64,000 nucleotides of DNA, taken from Betaproteobacteria bacterium. Lineage in GTDB: Bacteria; Pseudomonadota; Gammaproteobacteria; Burkholderiales; SG8-39. Location of the stretch: assembly GCA_016195915.1 (NCBI GenBank), contig JACPYS010000050.1, forward strand, positions 17,565 to 81,564, given 5' to 3'. The position numbers and the translations under genes were made by a program. Each line of letters starts with the position of its first letter. The first letter of the stretch is position 1. Below, in pieces: positions 31,228 to 39,560 of the stretch. The notes beneath the pieces are model-generated. The model searched no databases, was not told the DNA's origin, and saw nothing but the letters and a program-made list of their open reading frames with translations.

Positions 31228-32926
31228 CGGCGCGTGGGGCAGCGATGCGATCGCCGCCACGCTGCGCGCGCTCGATGTGCCCTACGTGCTGCTGAATCCG
31301 GGCTCGAGCTTTCGCGGGCTGCACGACAGCCTGGTCAATTACCTCGGCAACGAGCTTCCCAAAATGCTCGTGGTGCTGCACGAGGAGCATGCGGTCGCTA
31401 TCGCGCATGGCTACGCCAAGGTCGCGGGCCGGCCGCTCGCCGCGATCGTGCACGCCAACGTCGGGCTGATGCACGCAAGCATGGCGATCTTCAATGCCTG
31501 GGTCGACCGGGTTCCGGTGCTGGTGCTGGGCGCCACCGGGCCGGTGGATGCCGCCAAGCGCCGGCCGTGGATCGACTGGATCCACACGGCGCAGGACCAA
31601 GGCGCGCTGGTGCGCCCGTTCATCAAATGGGATGCGCAGCCGGCTTCGGTACAAGCCGCCTGCGAGGCTTTGTTGCGAGCGGCACAGATCGCCGAGACGG
31701 CGCCCAAAGGGCCGGTGTACGTGTGCTTCGACGCCGGGCTGCAGGAAGCCAGGCTCGACCGGCTGCCGCCCCTGCCCGAGCCGGCGCGTTATCGTCCGCC
31801 GCTGCCGGCGCGGCCTGCCGATGAGCGGGTCCGCGCTGCGGCGCAGTGGCTTGCAGGCGCCCAACGGCCGCTGATTCTCATCGGCAGGGTCGCTCGCAGC
31901 CGCGACGCCTGGGACGAGCGCGTCGCGCTGGCCGAAGCGCTGGGCGCCTCCGTGCTGACTGATCTCAAGACCGGCGCATCATTCCCCACCGGTCATCCCC
32001 TCAACGCGGCGCCGCCGGGCACGTTCCTTCATCCGGCCGCGGCGGCCGCGATCAGATCGTCCGACGTGGTGCTGAGTCTCGACTGGATCGATCTCGCGGG
32101 CACTTTCAAGCAGGCCTTCGGTGAAGAGCGCGTTGGCTGCCGCGTGATCCACGCGTCGCTCGACCAGCAGCTTCACAACGGCTGGAGCATGGACCACTTC
32201 GCTGCGCCGCCGGTGGATCTGTTCCTGCCATGCGATCCTGATCTGCTGACGAGTCTGCTGCGCTTGGCGTTGCCGCCGCATATCGGCAAGGCCACCACCG
32301 TCACGCGCCCGGCCGCCGCGCCGCCGGCCGTAACTGTCGCCACCAGCGGGAGCACTCTCGCACAGGTTGCCGAGGCGCTGCGGGTCGCACTCGGCGTTCA
32401 GGACGTCTGCCTCATCCGATTGCCTCTGGGCTGGAGTGGCGAGCTGTGGCATTTCCGCGCGCCGCTCGATTATCTCGGGCAGGACGGTGGTGCGGGCATC
32501 GGCTCGGGGCCGGGAATGGCGGTCGGCGCGGCTTTGGCGCTCCGGGGTTCCGGCCGGCTGCCGGTGGCGCTGCTGGGCGACGGCGATTTCCTGATGGGCG
32601 CCACCGCGTTCTGGACCGCGGCGAATGCGCGTGTGCCGCTCCTCGCCGTGATTTGTAACAACCGCTCGTTCTTCAATGACGTGTTGCATCAGGAGCGTAT
32701 CGCACGAGCACGGGGCCGGCCGGTGGAAAACCGCTGGATCGGGCAGCGCATTGCGGATCCCGAGCCTGATCTCGCGATGATGGCGCGATCACAGGGACTC
32801 GTGGGTATCGGCCCGGTCAGGCAAGCAGAAGAGCTCGCCCAAGCGCTCGCGCAGGCGATAAGCGCCGTGCGCGAGGGCGCGGCCGTCGTGGTCGACGTTC
32901 ACGTCGCGGAGGTCAGTCCGGCTTGA
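31208..32926 (+). CDS. Thiamine-pyrophosphate-dependent enzyme (acetolactate synthase / benzoylformate decarboxylase-like)
   Basis: A 572-residue three-domain ThDP enzyme. The N-terminal Pyr domain carries the catalytic Glu59 in 'VLHEEHAVAIAHGYA'. The central domain starts near residue 205. The C-terminal PP domain has the ThDP/Mg motif 'GDGDFLMGATAFWTAANA' ending with 'VICNN'. The family includes acetolactate synthase, benzoylformate decarboxylase and sulfoacetaldehyde acetyltransferase. Length and the 'GSGPGMAVGAALAL' element fit decarboxylase-type members. It overlaps the dihydroxyphthalate-decarboxylase-like gene by 20 bases and converges on the Bug gene with a 14-base overlap of 3' ends. 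The substrate is probably a 2-oxo acid from an aromatic pathway, by context only. Confidence 0.87.
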   Translation: MKQQESDGAWGSDAIAATLRALDVPYVLLNPGSSFRGLHDSLVNYLGNELPKMLVVLHEEHAVAIAHGYAKVAGRPLAAIVHANVGLMHASMAIFNAWVDRVPVLVLGATGPVDAAKRRPWIDWIHTAQDQGALVRPFIKWDAQPASVQAACEALLRAAQIAETAPKGPVYVCFDAGLQEARLDRLPPLPEPARYRPPLPARPADERVRAAAQWLAGAQRPLILIGRVARSRDAWDERVALAEALGASVLTDLKTGASFPTGHPLNAAPPGTFLHPAAAAAIRSSDVVLSLDWIDLAGTFKQAFGEERVGCRVIHASLDQQLHNGWSMDHFAAPPVDLFLPCDPDLLTSLLRLALPPHIGKATTVTRPAAAPPAVTVATSGSTLAQVAEALRVALGVQDVCLIRLPLGWSGELWHFRAPLDYLGQDGGAGIGSGPGMAVGAALALRGSGRLPVALLGDGDFLMGATAFWTAANARVPLLAVICNNRSFFNDVLHQERIARARGRPVENRWIGQRIADPEPDLAMMARSQGLVGIGPVRQAEELAQALAQAISAVREGAAVVVDVHVAEVSPA

Positions 32927-33914
32927 TGTTTGCCGCCCGCACTGCCGCGATGCTGCGCTCGTTGTCCTCACTCAGGATTCTGGCGTACTCCTCGGGCGTG
33001 CTTCCGACCGGATTGATCGCCAGCACCTGCACGGCTTGCGCGAACTCGCTCGACCGGGCTACGACGGCAATTTCCTGGCTCAGGCGCTGGATCGCTTCGG
33101 CCGGCGTACCGGCCGACGCCCAGACTCCCATGCTTGGAGCGAAGTCGAAGCCGGGCACCATCTCGCTCATAGCGGGAATCTCCGGCGCGAAACTCGATCG
33201 CCTGAGCGAGTTCACCGCGAGCAGTTTCACCTGGCCTTTCTTCACGTAACCCGACAAGGACGGAAGCGCCGAGAGCACCAGGTCGATCTGGCCGCCAATC
33301 AGCGCCGGCACCGATTCACCCGTGCCCTTGAACGGCACGTGCAGCAGGTCCAGGCCGAGCGCGCCCTTGAAAGCCTCCATCGTAAGGTGGTGCGTGCTGC
33401 CGATACCCGACGAACCATAGGTTAGCCTGCCCGGCCTGGAGCGCACCAGCGCCACCAGGGCTTGCAGGCTGTCCGCCGGCACATCCTTGTTTACCGCGAG
33501 AAAGATAGGCGCCTGCGCGACAACCGAGACCGGCAGGAAGTCCTTTTTCGCGTCGTAGGTAATCGTCCTGTAGATGATCGGGTTCACGGTGAACATCGAG
33601 CTGTCGGTCACGAGCAGCACGTGCGGGTCTCCGCGCGCGGCTGCCATCGTCGCCGCGGCGGTCGAGCCGTTGCCGCCCGGCCGGTTCTCGACCACGACCT
33701 GCTGGCCGACGCGCGATGACAAATGCTGCGCCAGATGGCGGGCGATCGTGTCGGCGAGGCCTCCCGGCGGATTGGGCACGATGAGCCGCAGTGGTTTGGT
33801 GAGCAACGGCGCCGACTGCGTGCGGCCCACCATCGGTGCTCCCAGACCGGCGCCGATTACCAGCGAAGCGCTGGCCCCCAGAAAATTCCGGCGGCTGACT
33901 TGTTTCGATCGCAT
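32913..33914 (-). CDS. Bug/TctC family tripartite tricarboxylate transporter binding protein
   Basis: A 333-residue periplasmic binding protein of the Bug family, greatly expanded in betaproteobacteria and used for carboxylate uptake. A twin-arginine signal is evident ('SRRNFLGASASLVIGAGLG'). Core motifs are 'LRLIVPNPPGGLADTIARHL', 'VVENRPGGNGSTAA', 'YGSSGIGSTHHLTMEAFKG' and 'HVPFKGTGESVPALIGGQID'. It is the last gene of the minus-strand operon, three bases after the dehydrogenase. No TctA/TctB membrane genes are present here, so it is an orphan binding protein. Its link to the glutamate/aspartate importer ahead of it is by co-transcription only. Confidence 0.92.
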   Translation of the reverse strand: MRSKQVSRRNFLGASASLVIGAGLGAPMVGRTQSAPLLTKPLRLIVPNPPGGLADTIARHLAQHLSSRVGQQVVVENRPGGNGSTAAATMAAARGDPHVLLVTDSSMFTVNPIIYRTITYDAKKDFLPVSVVAQAPIFLAVNKDVPADSLQALVALVRSRPGRLTYGSSGIGSTHHLTMEAFKGALGLDLLHVPFKGTGESVPALIGGQIDLVLSALPSLSGYVKKGQVKLLAVNSLRRSSFAPEIPAMSEMVPGFDFAPSMGVWASAGTPAEAIQRLSQEIAVVARSSEFAQAVQVLAINPVGSTPEEYARILSEDNERSIAAVRAANIKPD

Positions 33915-33917
33915 CAG

Positions 33918-34796
33918 TCAGGCCGGCGGTCTTTCGCCCGAGTAATAGCAGAACATCGCGCTCGTGTCGGCTGCGCCAAGTCCGGCCCGCTTTGCCGCAA
34001 GATACTGGTTCGCGACCAAAGCCGTGATCGGTGCCGGGCGCTCGACTTCCCGCGCCATTTCGAGGAAGTAGCGCAGGTCCTTGGTCATCAACTGGAGCTG
34101 GAACTGCGGCGCGAAATCGCGCTTGAGCGCCTTGGGCAGCTTAGTTCTCATCAGGCGGCACCCAGCAGCGCCCTCGAAGAGAATTTCCATCATGATCGCG
34201 GGATCCGCGCCCGCGCCGTCGGCCACCACCGCGCATTCCATGATCGCCGCCGTAAGCGTGCCCGATATCATATTGTTGAGCAGCTTGATGGTCGCCCCGG
34301 CGCCCGAAGGCCCGGCAAGTCGCGCCATGCGTCCCATCGCCTTCATCACGGGTTCGCCCTGAGTGAAGGCGGCCTGCTCGCCGCCCACCATGAACACCAG
34401 TTCACGGCCTTCCGCCTGAATCAGGCTCCCGGAGACAGGCGCGTCTAGAAACTCGCAGCCGCGCTCGCGGCAGGACGAGGCGAGCTTTCGCGCCATACCC
34501 GGTGTGGCAGTGGTGGAGTCTATGAACAGGGTGCCGGGTGCAGCGCCCGAGAGCGAGCCATCGATGCCGAGTGTCACCATTTCGGTGGCCGCATCGTCGG
34601 CGACCATCGTGACCACTGCATCCGCGCCCTGGGCGGTCTCGGCCGGGGTCGCGCAGACCGCCGCACCGAGCGGGGCAAGCGCCTGCGCCTTCGCCGCATT
34701 GCGGTTCCAGGCGCGCAGCCTGAAGCCGCCCTTGATCAGATTGGCCGCCATGCGCGAGCCCATCGCGCCCAGACCGATGAAAGCGATCGTTTTCAT
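33918..34796 (-). CDS. 3-hydroxyisobutyrate dehydrogenase-like NAD(P)-dependent oxidoreductase
   Basis: A 292-residue beta-hydroxyacid dehydrogenase. The Rossmann start 'IAFIGLGAMGSRMAANLIKG' binds NAD(P). 'FLDAPVSGSLIQAEG' is the substrate motif, and 'SGAGATIKLLNNMISG' contains the catalytic Lys (IKLLNN). The C-terminal helical domain is complete. The family includes 3-hydroxyisobutyrate dehydrogenase, tartronate semialdehyde reductase and succinic semialdehyde reductase, which cannot be told apart here. Only one base separates its ATG from the stop of the ABC ATPase gene, and the Bug gene follows by three bases, so it belongs to the importer operon and presumably handles a carboxylate that one of these transporters brings in. 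Confidence 0.88.
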   Translation of the reverse strand: MKTIAFIGLGAMGSRMAANLIKGGFRLRAWNRNAAKAQALAPLGAAVCATPAETAQGADAVVTMVADDAATEMVTLGIDGSLSGAAPGTLFIDSTTATPGMARKLASSCRERGCEFLDAPVSGSLIQAEGRELVFMVGGEQAAFTQGEPVMKAMGRMARLAGPSGAGATIKLLNNMISGTLTAAIMECAVVADGAGADPAIMMEILFEGAAGCRLMRTKLPKALKRDFAPQFQLQLMTKDLRYFLEMAREVERPAPITALVANQYLAAKRAGLGAADTSAMFCYYSGERPPA

Positions 34797-34797
34797 G

Positions 34798-35526
34798 TCA
34801 GTGGTGAAGTATTTTTGAAAGGAACTGCACTGCGCGTTCGGAGCGCGGCTGGCCGAAGAAATCGTCCTTGGTCGCGTCCTCCACGATCTCGCCGGCGTCC
34901 ATGAAGATGACGCGGTGCGCGACTTTCTTGGCGAAACCCATTTCGTGGGTCACCACCATCATGGTCATGCCTTCCTGCGCCAGTTCCACCATCACGTCGA
35001 GCACCTCGTTGATCATCTCGGGGTCGAGCGCCGAGGTCGGCTCGTCGAACAGCATCGCGATCGGGTCCATCGACAGCGCGCGCGCGATCGCCACGCGCTG
35101 CTGCTGCCCGCCGGAGAGCTGGCCCGGGAACTTGTCCTTGTGCGCAAACAGGCCGACGCGATCGAGCAGTTTCAGCCCCTTTTCCTTCGCGGCCGTTTCG
35201 GTGCGACCGAGCACCTTGATCTGGCCGAGGGTGAGGTTTTCGGTGACCGAGAGGTGCGGGAACAGCTCGAAATTCTGGAACACCATGCCGATGCGCGAGC
35301 GCAGCTTGGGCAGGTTGGTCTTCGGGTCGCCCACGGAGATCCCGTCCACCAGGATCTCGCCTTTCTGGAACGGCTCGAGGCCGTTGACGCACTTGATCAG
35401 CGTGGACTTGCCGCTGCCCGAGGGGCCGCATACCACCACCACCTCGCCCTTCTTTACCTCGGTGGAGCAGTTGGTGAGCACCTGGAAGCTGCCGTAGTGC
35501 TTGCTGACGTTCTTCATGGAGATCAT
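34798..35526 (-). CDS. gltL: Glutamate/aspartate ABC transporter ATP-binding protein
   Basis: A 242-residue ATPase of the polar-amino-acid (GltL/GlnQ) class. Walker A is '[13 protein letters not shown]', the Q-loop '[18 protein letters not shown]', the signature '[15 protein letters not shown]', Walker B '[15 protein letters not shown]', and the switch His '[16 protein letters not shown]'. All are canonical, so it should be active. Two in-frame starts exist (35526 and 35517); the first has AGGAAG seven bases upstream. It follows the two permease genes and powers the import of acidic amino acids bound by the protein at 37062-37961. Confidence 0.93.
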   Translation of the reverse strand: MISMKNVSKHYGSFQVLTNCSTEVKKGEVVVVCGPSGSGKSTLIKCVNGLEPFQKGEILVDGISVGDPKTNLPKLRSRIGMVFQNFELFPHLSVTENLTLGQIKVLGRTETAAKEKGLKLLDRVGLFAHKDKFPGQLSGGQQQRVAIARALSMDPIAMLFDEPTSALDPEMINEVLDVMVELAQEGMTMMVVTHEMGFAKKVAHRVIFMDAGEIVEDATKDDFFGQPRSERAVQFLSKILHH

Positions 35527-35543
35527 GGAGGGCTTCCTGTTGC

Positions 35544-36236
35544 CTACCGGTGGATGGCGATGCGCTGCTGCAGGTTCTTCACGAGTGTCGACAGCCCATA
35601 GGACATGATGAAGTAAACCAGCGCGACAAAGGTGTACATCTCCACCAGACGATAGTCGCGGTTGGCGACCTTGGAGGCCGCGCCGAGGAAGTCGGTGGCC
35701 GAGATCACGTAGACGAGCGAAGTGTCCTGGAACAGGATGATGGTCTGCGTCAGCAGCACCGGAATCATGTTGCGGAACGCCTGCGGCAGCACGATCCGGC
35801 CCATCGTCTGGGAGTAGTTCAAGCCCAGCGCGTAGCCCGCCCAGACCTGGCCGCGCGGTATGGACTGGATGCCGGCGCGCATGATTTCGCAGTAGTACGC
35901 CGCCTCGAACATGACGAAGGTGATCAGGCAGGACATGAAAGAGCCGACCTTGACCGGATCCTTTGCGCCGATGATCCATGCGCCGATATAGGGCACCAGG
36001 AAGAAGAACCAGAAAATCACCAGCACCAGCGGCATCGAGCGCATCAGGTTGACGTAGCTGCCGGCGAGCAAGGCGAGCGCCTTGAACGGAGACAGCCGCA
36101 TCATGGCGAGCAGCGTGCCGAAGAAGATCCCGCCCATCATCGCCAGCCCCGTCAGCGTCAGCGTGAACGTCATTCCGTCGCGGAACAGGTAGCCGGCGGA
36201 GCGCTGGATGACGTCGAAATCGTAGTCGGAGAACAT
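35544..36236 (-). CDS. gltK: Glutamate/aspartate ABC transporter permease
   Basis: A 230-residue inner-membrane permease of the HisMQ/GltK class with about five helices. '[21 protein letters not shown]' opens the transmembrane domain. '[15 protein letters not shown]' is characteristic of the family. The EAA loop that docks to the ATPase is '[20 protein letters not shown]', continuing to '[15 protein letters not shown]'. It lies three bases after gltJ and 17 bases before the ATPase gene and should form a heterodimer with GltJ. Confidence 0.92.
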   Translation of the reverse strand: MFSDYDFDVIQRSAGYLFRDGMTFTLTLTGLAMMGGIFFGTLLAMMRLSPFKALALLAGSYVNLMRSMPLVLVIFWFFFLVPYIGAWIIGAKDPVKVGSFMSCLITFVMFEAAYYCEIMRAGIQSIPRGQVWAGYALGLNYSQTMGRIVLPQAFRNMIPVLLTQTIILFQDTSLVYVISATDFLGAASKVANRDYRLVEMYTFVALVYFIMSYGLSTLVKNLQQRIAIHR

Positions 36237-36239
36237 AAT

Positions 36240-36995
36240 TCAGTGTGCTCCCGCGCTCGACGAAGCGCTGATCATGCCGGGCACCCGCACCTTCCTTTCC
36301 AGTGCGCGCATGGCGAAGACCACCACCAGATTGGTTAGCAGGTAGATCACCGTCGCCGCGGCAAAGGCCTCGAACACCTTGAAGCTGAACTCCTGCATCG
36401 CGCGCGCGCGGCCGGTGAGTTCGAGCAGGCCGATGGTCAGCGCGACCGAGGAGTTCTTGATCACGTTCATGAATTCCGAGGTGAGCGGCGGCAGCACGAT
36501 GCGAAACGCCATCGGCAGCAGCACGAAACGGTAGGTCTGCCCGAGCGTGAGGCCAAGCGCGGTGCCGGCCATGCCCTGGCCGCGCGACAACGAGTTGATC
36601 CCTGCCTTCACCTGCTCGGCGACGCGCACCGAGGTGTACAAGCCGAGGCACAGCACCGCCGGAATGTACGAACCCCACGGCGGCGGCACCTGCTTGACCC
36701 AGTCGCCCAGGGCCTTGGGCAGCAGTTCCGGCATGACGAAGAACCACAGGAACATCTGCACGATGAGCGGTACGTTCCTGAAGATCTCGACATAGGCATT
36801 GCCCAGCCGCACGACCCAGGGCATCGGTGTGGTGCGCAGCGTTCCGACCACCGAGCCGATCGCGAGCGCGATCACCCAGGCGGCGAGCGCGGTGACAAGC
36901 GTCCACCCCAGGCCGACGACCAGGTACTTGAGGTAGGTTCCCGTGCCGCCGGGCTCGGCGGCGAGGAAGATGCCCCAGTTCCAGTTGTAGTTCAC
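36240..36995 (-). CDS. gltJ: Glutamate/aspartate ABC transporter permease
   Basis: A 251-residue inner-membrane permease, partner of GltK. The N-terminus '[10 protein letters not shown]' is typical of GltJ proteins. Membrane segments include '[20 protein letters not shown]' and '[19 protein letters not shown]'. The EAA loop is '[20 protein letters not shown]' with '[20 protein letters not shown]'. It is separated from gltI upstream by 66 bases containing a hairpin with a U-tract, which probably reduces its expression relative to the binding protein. Confidence 0.92.
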   Translation of the reverse strand: MNYNWNWGIFLAAEPGGTGTYLKYLVVGLGWTLVTALAAWVIALAIGSVVGTLRTTPMPWVVRLGNAYVEIFRNVPLIVQMFLWFFVMPELLPKALGDWVKQVPPPWGSYIPAVLCLGLYTSVRVAEQVKAGINSLSRGQGMAGTALGLTLGQTYRFVLLPMAFRIVLPPLTSEFMNVIKNSSVALTIGLLELTGRARAMQEFSFKVFEAFAAATVIYLLTNLVVVFAMRALERKVRVPGMISASSSAGAH

Positions 36996-37018
36996 GAGCC
37001 CCCCGATCCCGGCTCAAG

Positions 37019-37043
37019 AAAAACGGGGAGCCGCAGCTCCCCG
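37019..37043 (-). terminator. Intra-operon terminator/attenuator between gltI and gltJ
   Basis: On the minus strand CGGGGAGC, a four-base loop (TGCG) and GCTCCCCG form a perfect 8-bp stem followed by TTTTT. It sits just after the binding-protein stop. Partial termination here would keep the binding protein in excess over the permeases, as in many ABC operons. Confidence 0.8.
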
Positions 37044-37061
37044 ATGGTCTCTATCCCCGGA

Positions 37062-37961
37062 TTACTCGTAAACCTTGGGGTCGCCCGAGTCGGTGGGCTT
37101 GGCAACCACCTTCTTGAACGCCGCACCCATCGGCAGGTTCAGGTTGACGCCCTTGGGCGGCACCGGTTTCTCGAACCACTTCGAGTAAATGGCGTTGATC
37201 TGGCCCGACTTGTAGACGTCTGACATCGCCTTGTCGACGACCGCCTTGAATGCCTTGTCGTCCTTGCGCAGCATGATGCCGTAGGGCTCGACCGAGGTCG
37301 CCTCGGCGGAGATCGCGTAGTCGCCGGGCGAGCGCGCCTGCGCCACCAGCCCGGCAAGCAGGATATCGTCCATCGCAAATGCGACCGCGCGGCCGGTCTC
37401 GACCATCTGGAACGCCTCCGAATGGCCGTTGGCCGACATGATGTTCATGCCGAGGTTCTGCGCGGCATTGATCTCGGTCATCCCCTTGATATTGGTGGTG
37501 CCTGCGGTCGAGACGATGGTCTTGCCCTTGAGGTCGGCGAGCTTGCTGAGGTTCGCGGACTTCTTTGCCACCCAGCGATTGGCAGTGACGAAGTGCGTGA
37601 TCGTGAACCAGACCTGCTCCTGGCGCGCGATGTTGTTGGTCGTGGATCCGCACTCCAGGTCGACGGTGCCGTTGGCGATCAGCGGAATCCGGTTGGCGGA
37701 GGTGACCAGCTGGTATTTCACCTCCAGCTTCGGCAGCTTGAGTTCGCCCTTGACCGCATCCACGATCTTCATGCACAGGTCCATGGCGTAGCCGATGGGC
37801 TGCTGCTTGTCGTCGTAGTAGGAGAACGGCAGCGAAGCGTCGCGGTGTCCGATGGTGATGCTGCCGCTGTCCTTGATCTTCTTCAGCGTGCCTTCCTGCG
37901 CGACGGCAGGCAGGGCGATGGCGGCCGCAGCGCATAGCGCGATGGCGTGGATAAACTTCAT
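37062..37961 (-). CDS. gltI: Glutamate/aspartate ABC transporter periplasmic binding protein
   Basis: A 299-residue solute-binding protein of the family 3 type. The signal peptide is about residues 1-22 ('ALPAVAQ'). The mature part shows 'GTLKKIKDSGSITIGHRDAS', 'LPFSYYDDKQQPIGYAMDLC', 'IPLIANGTVDLECGSTTNN' and 'DLKGKTIVSTAGTTNIKGM', closely matching GltI proteins that bind glutamate and aspartate. AAGGAG precedes the ATG. It heads the operon gltI-gltJ-gltK-gltL-dehydrogenase-Bug. Aspartase is encoded divergently 168 bases away, so imported aspartate may be deaminated directly. Confidence 0.93.
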   Translation of the reverse strand: MKFIHAIALCAAAAIALPAVAQEGTLKKIKDSGSITIGHRDASLPFSYYDDKQQPIGYAMDLCMKIVDAVKGELKLPKLEVKYQLVTSANRIPLIANGTVDLECGSTTNNIARQEQVWFTITHFVTANRWVAKKSANLSKLADLKGKTIVSTAGTTNIKGMTEINAAQNLGMNIMSANGHSEAFQMVETGRAVAFAMDDILLAGLVAQARSPGDYAISAEATSVEPYGIMLRKDDKAFKAVVDKAMSDVYKSGQINAIYSKWFEKPVPPKGVNLNLPMGAAFKKVVAKPTDSGDPKVYE

Positions 37962-38077
37962 GTCATTCTCCTTGAAATGGGGGGGCGCGTCGCCCTGAAT
38001 GAGCGATTCTGGTTTCATTCTACCGCCTCCCGCGCGCGAGGCAAGCGCTGCGCTCCCGCCTAGATGGAAGGGGCACG

Positions 38078-38095
38078 GGGGAACCTGGGTTCCCC
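38078..38095. promoter_or_regulatory. Inverted repeat in the gltI-aspA intergenic region
   Basis: GGGGAACC, two bases, then GGTTCCCC: a perfect 8+2+8 inverted repeat 34 bases before aspA and 116 bases before gltI on the other strand. With so short a loop it fits an operator better than a terminator. The binding protein is unknown. Confidence 0.4.
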
Positions 38096-38129
38096 TGTGA
38101 CTAGAATACCCGCTGAAACGGAGACCGCC

Positions 38130-39560
38130 ATGAATGCCCCCACCCGCATCGAACACGACCTGCTCGGCGACCGGCAGGTGCCTGGCGCCGCCTATTACGG
38201 CGTGCACACGCTACGCGCGTTGGAGAATTTCCCTATTACCGGGACCTCGATTTCGATCTATCCCGACCTGGTCGCGGCGCTCGCCTGCGTCAAACAGGCG
38301 GCCGCGCTCGCCAACCGTGACCTCGGCCTGCTCGACCCCGTCAAGGCCGCGGCCATCGTGCACGCCTGCGAGGAGGTGCGCGGCGGGGCGCTGCACGAGG
38401 AGTTCGTGGTGGACGTGATCCAGGGCGGCGCGGGTACGTCCACCAACATGAACGCCAACGAGGTCATTGCCAACCGCGCACTCGAGATCCTGGGCCGTGC
38501 CAAGGGCGAGTACGCGGCGCTGCACCCGCTCGATGACGTCAACATGAGCCAGAGCACCAACGACGTCTACCCGACGGCGGTGAAGGTCGCGCTCAACTTC
38601 GGCATCCGGCGACTGGCCGAAGCGATGCGCGGGCTGCGCGCCGATTTCGAGGCCAAGGCCGGGGAATTTTCCGATGCGCTCAAGATGGGCCGCACTCAGC
38701 TGCAGGATGCGGTTCCGATGACGCTCGGCCAGGAGTTTTCCACCTACGCGGTGATGCTCGAGGAAGACGAGCTGCGCCTCTCGGAGGCCGCGCAGTTGAT
38801 CACCGAGATCAACCTCGGCGCAACGGCGATCGGCACCGGCATCAACGCGCACCCGGACTACGCGGCGCTGGTGTGCGCCAATCTCGCCGCGATCACCGGC
38901 ATCAAACTCTCGACGGCCGCCAACCTGATCGAGGCGACGCAGGACGCCGGGGCCTTCGTCCAGCTCTCGGGCGTGTTGAAGCGCATTGCGGTGAAGCTCT
39001 CAAAGACCTGCAACGATCTGCGGCTCTTGTCGTCGGGCCCGCGCGCCGGATTCGGCGAGATCAACCTGCCGGCGATGCAGGCCGGCTCTTCGATCATGCC
39101 CGGCAAGGTCAACCCGGTGATCCCGGAGGTGGTGAACCAGATTGCATTCGAGGCGATCGGCAACGACATCACCGTGACGATGGCGGCGGAAGCCGGACAG
39201 ATGCAGTTGAACGCCTTCGAACCGATCATCGCGCACAGCCTGTTCAAGAGCATCGCGCATCTTGCCGCGGGTTGCCGCACGCTGGGAGAGCGCTGCGTGC
39301 GCGGCATCACCGCCAATCGCGCGCACCTGCGCGAGATGGTGGACCGTTCGGTCGGCCTGGTGACCGCGCTCAACCCGGTGATCGGCTACGCCAACGCAAC
39401 CTCGGTCGCGCAAGAGGCGCTCGCCACCGGCCGGCGGGTGTACGATCTGGTGCTCGAGCGCGGGCTGCTTACGCGCGAGCAACTCGACGAAATGCTCAGC
39501 CCGGAGGTGCTCACGCGGCCGCACCTCGCGACCGTTGCGAAGAAGGAACAAGGCAGATGA
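38130..39560 (+). CDS. aspA: Aspartate ammonia-lyase (aspartase)
   Basis: A 476-residue member of the fumarase/aspartase superfamily, converting aspartate to fumarate and ammonia. It opens with 'TRIEHDLLGDRQVPGAAYYG', the aspartase N-terminus rather than that of fumarase C. The substrate loop 'GSSIMPGKVNPVIPEVVNQ' (about 317-335) holds the catalytic Ser. 'GGAGTSTNMNANEVIANRAL' and 'MSQSTNDVYPTAVKVAL' are the other two conserved regions. The ATG at 38130 has a CGGAGACC site. The last bases overlap the acetoacetyl-CoA synthetase start (ATGA). Its position beside the acidic amino-acid importer supports a catabolic role. Confidence 0.92.
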   Translation: MNAPTRIEHDLLGDRQVPGAAYYGVHTLRALENFPITGTSISIYPDLVAALACVKQAAALANRDLGLLDPVKAAAIVHACEEVRGGALHEEFVVDVIQGGAGTSTNMNANEVIANRALEILGRAKGEYAALHPLDDVNMSQSTNDVYPTAVKVALNFGIRRLAEAMRGLRADFEAKAGEFSDALKMGRTQLQDAVPMTLGQEFSTYAVMLEEDELRLSEAAQLITEINLGATAIGTGINAHPDYAALVCANLAAITGIKLSTAANLIEATQDAGAFVQLSGVLKRIAVKLSKTCNDLRLLSSGPRAGFGEINLPAMQAGSSIMPGKVNPVIPEVVNQIAFEAIGNDITVTMAAEAGQMQLNAFEPIIAHSLFKSIAHLAAGCRTLGERCVRGITANRAHLREMVDRSVGLVTALNPVIGYANATSVAQEALATGRRVYDLVLERGLLTREQLDEMLSPEVLTRPHLATVAKKEQGR

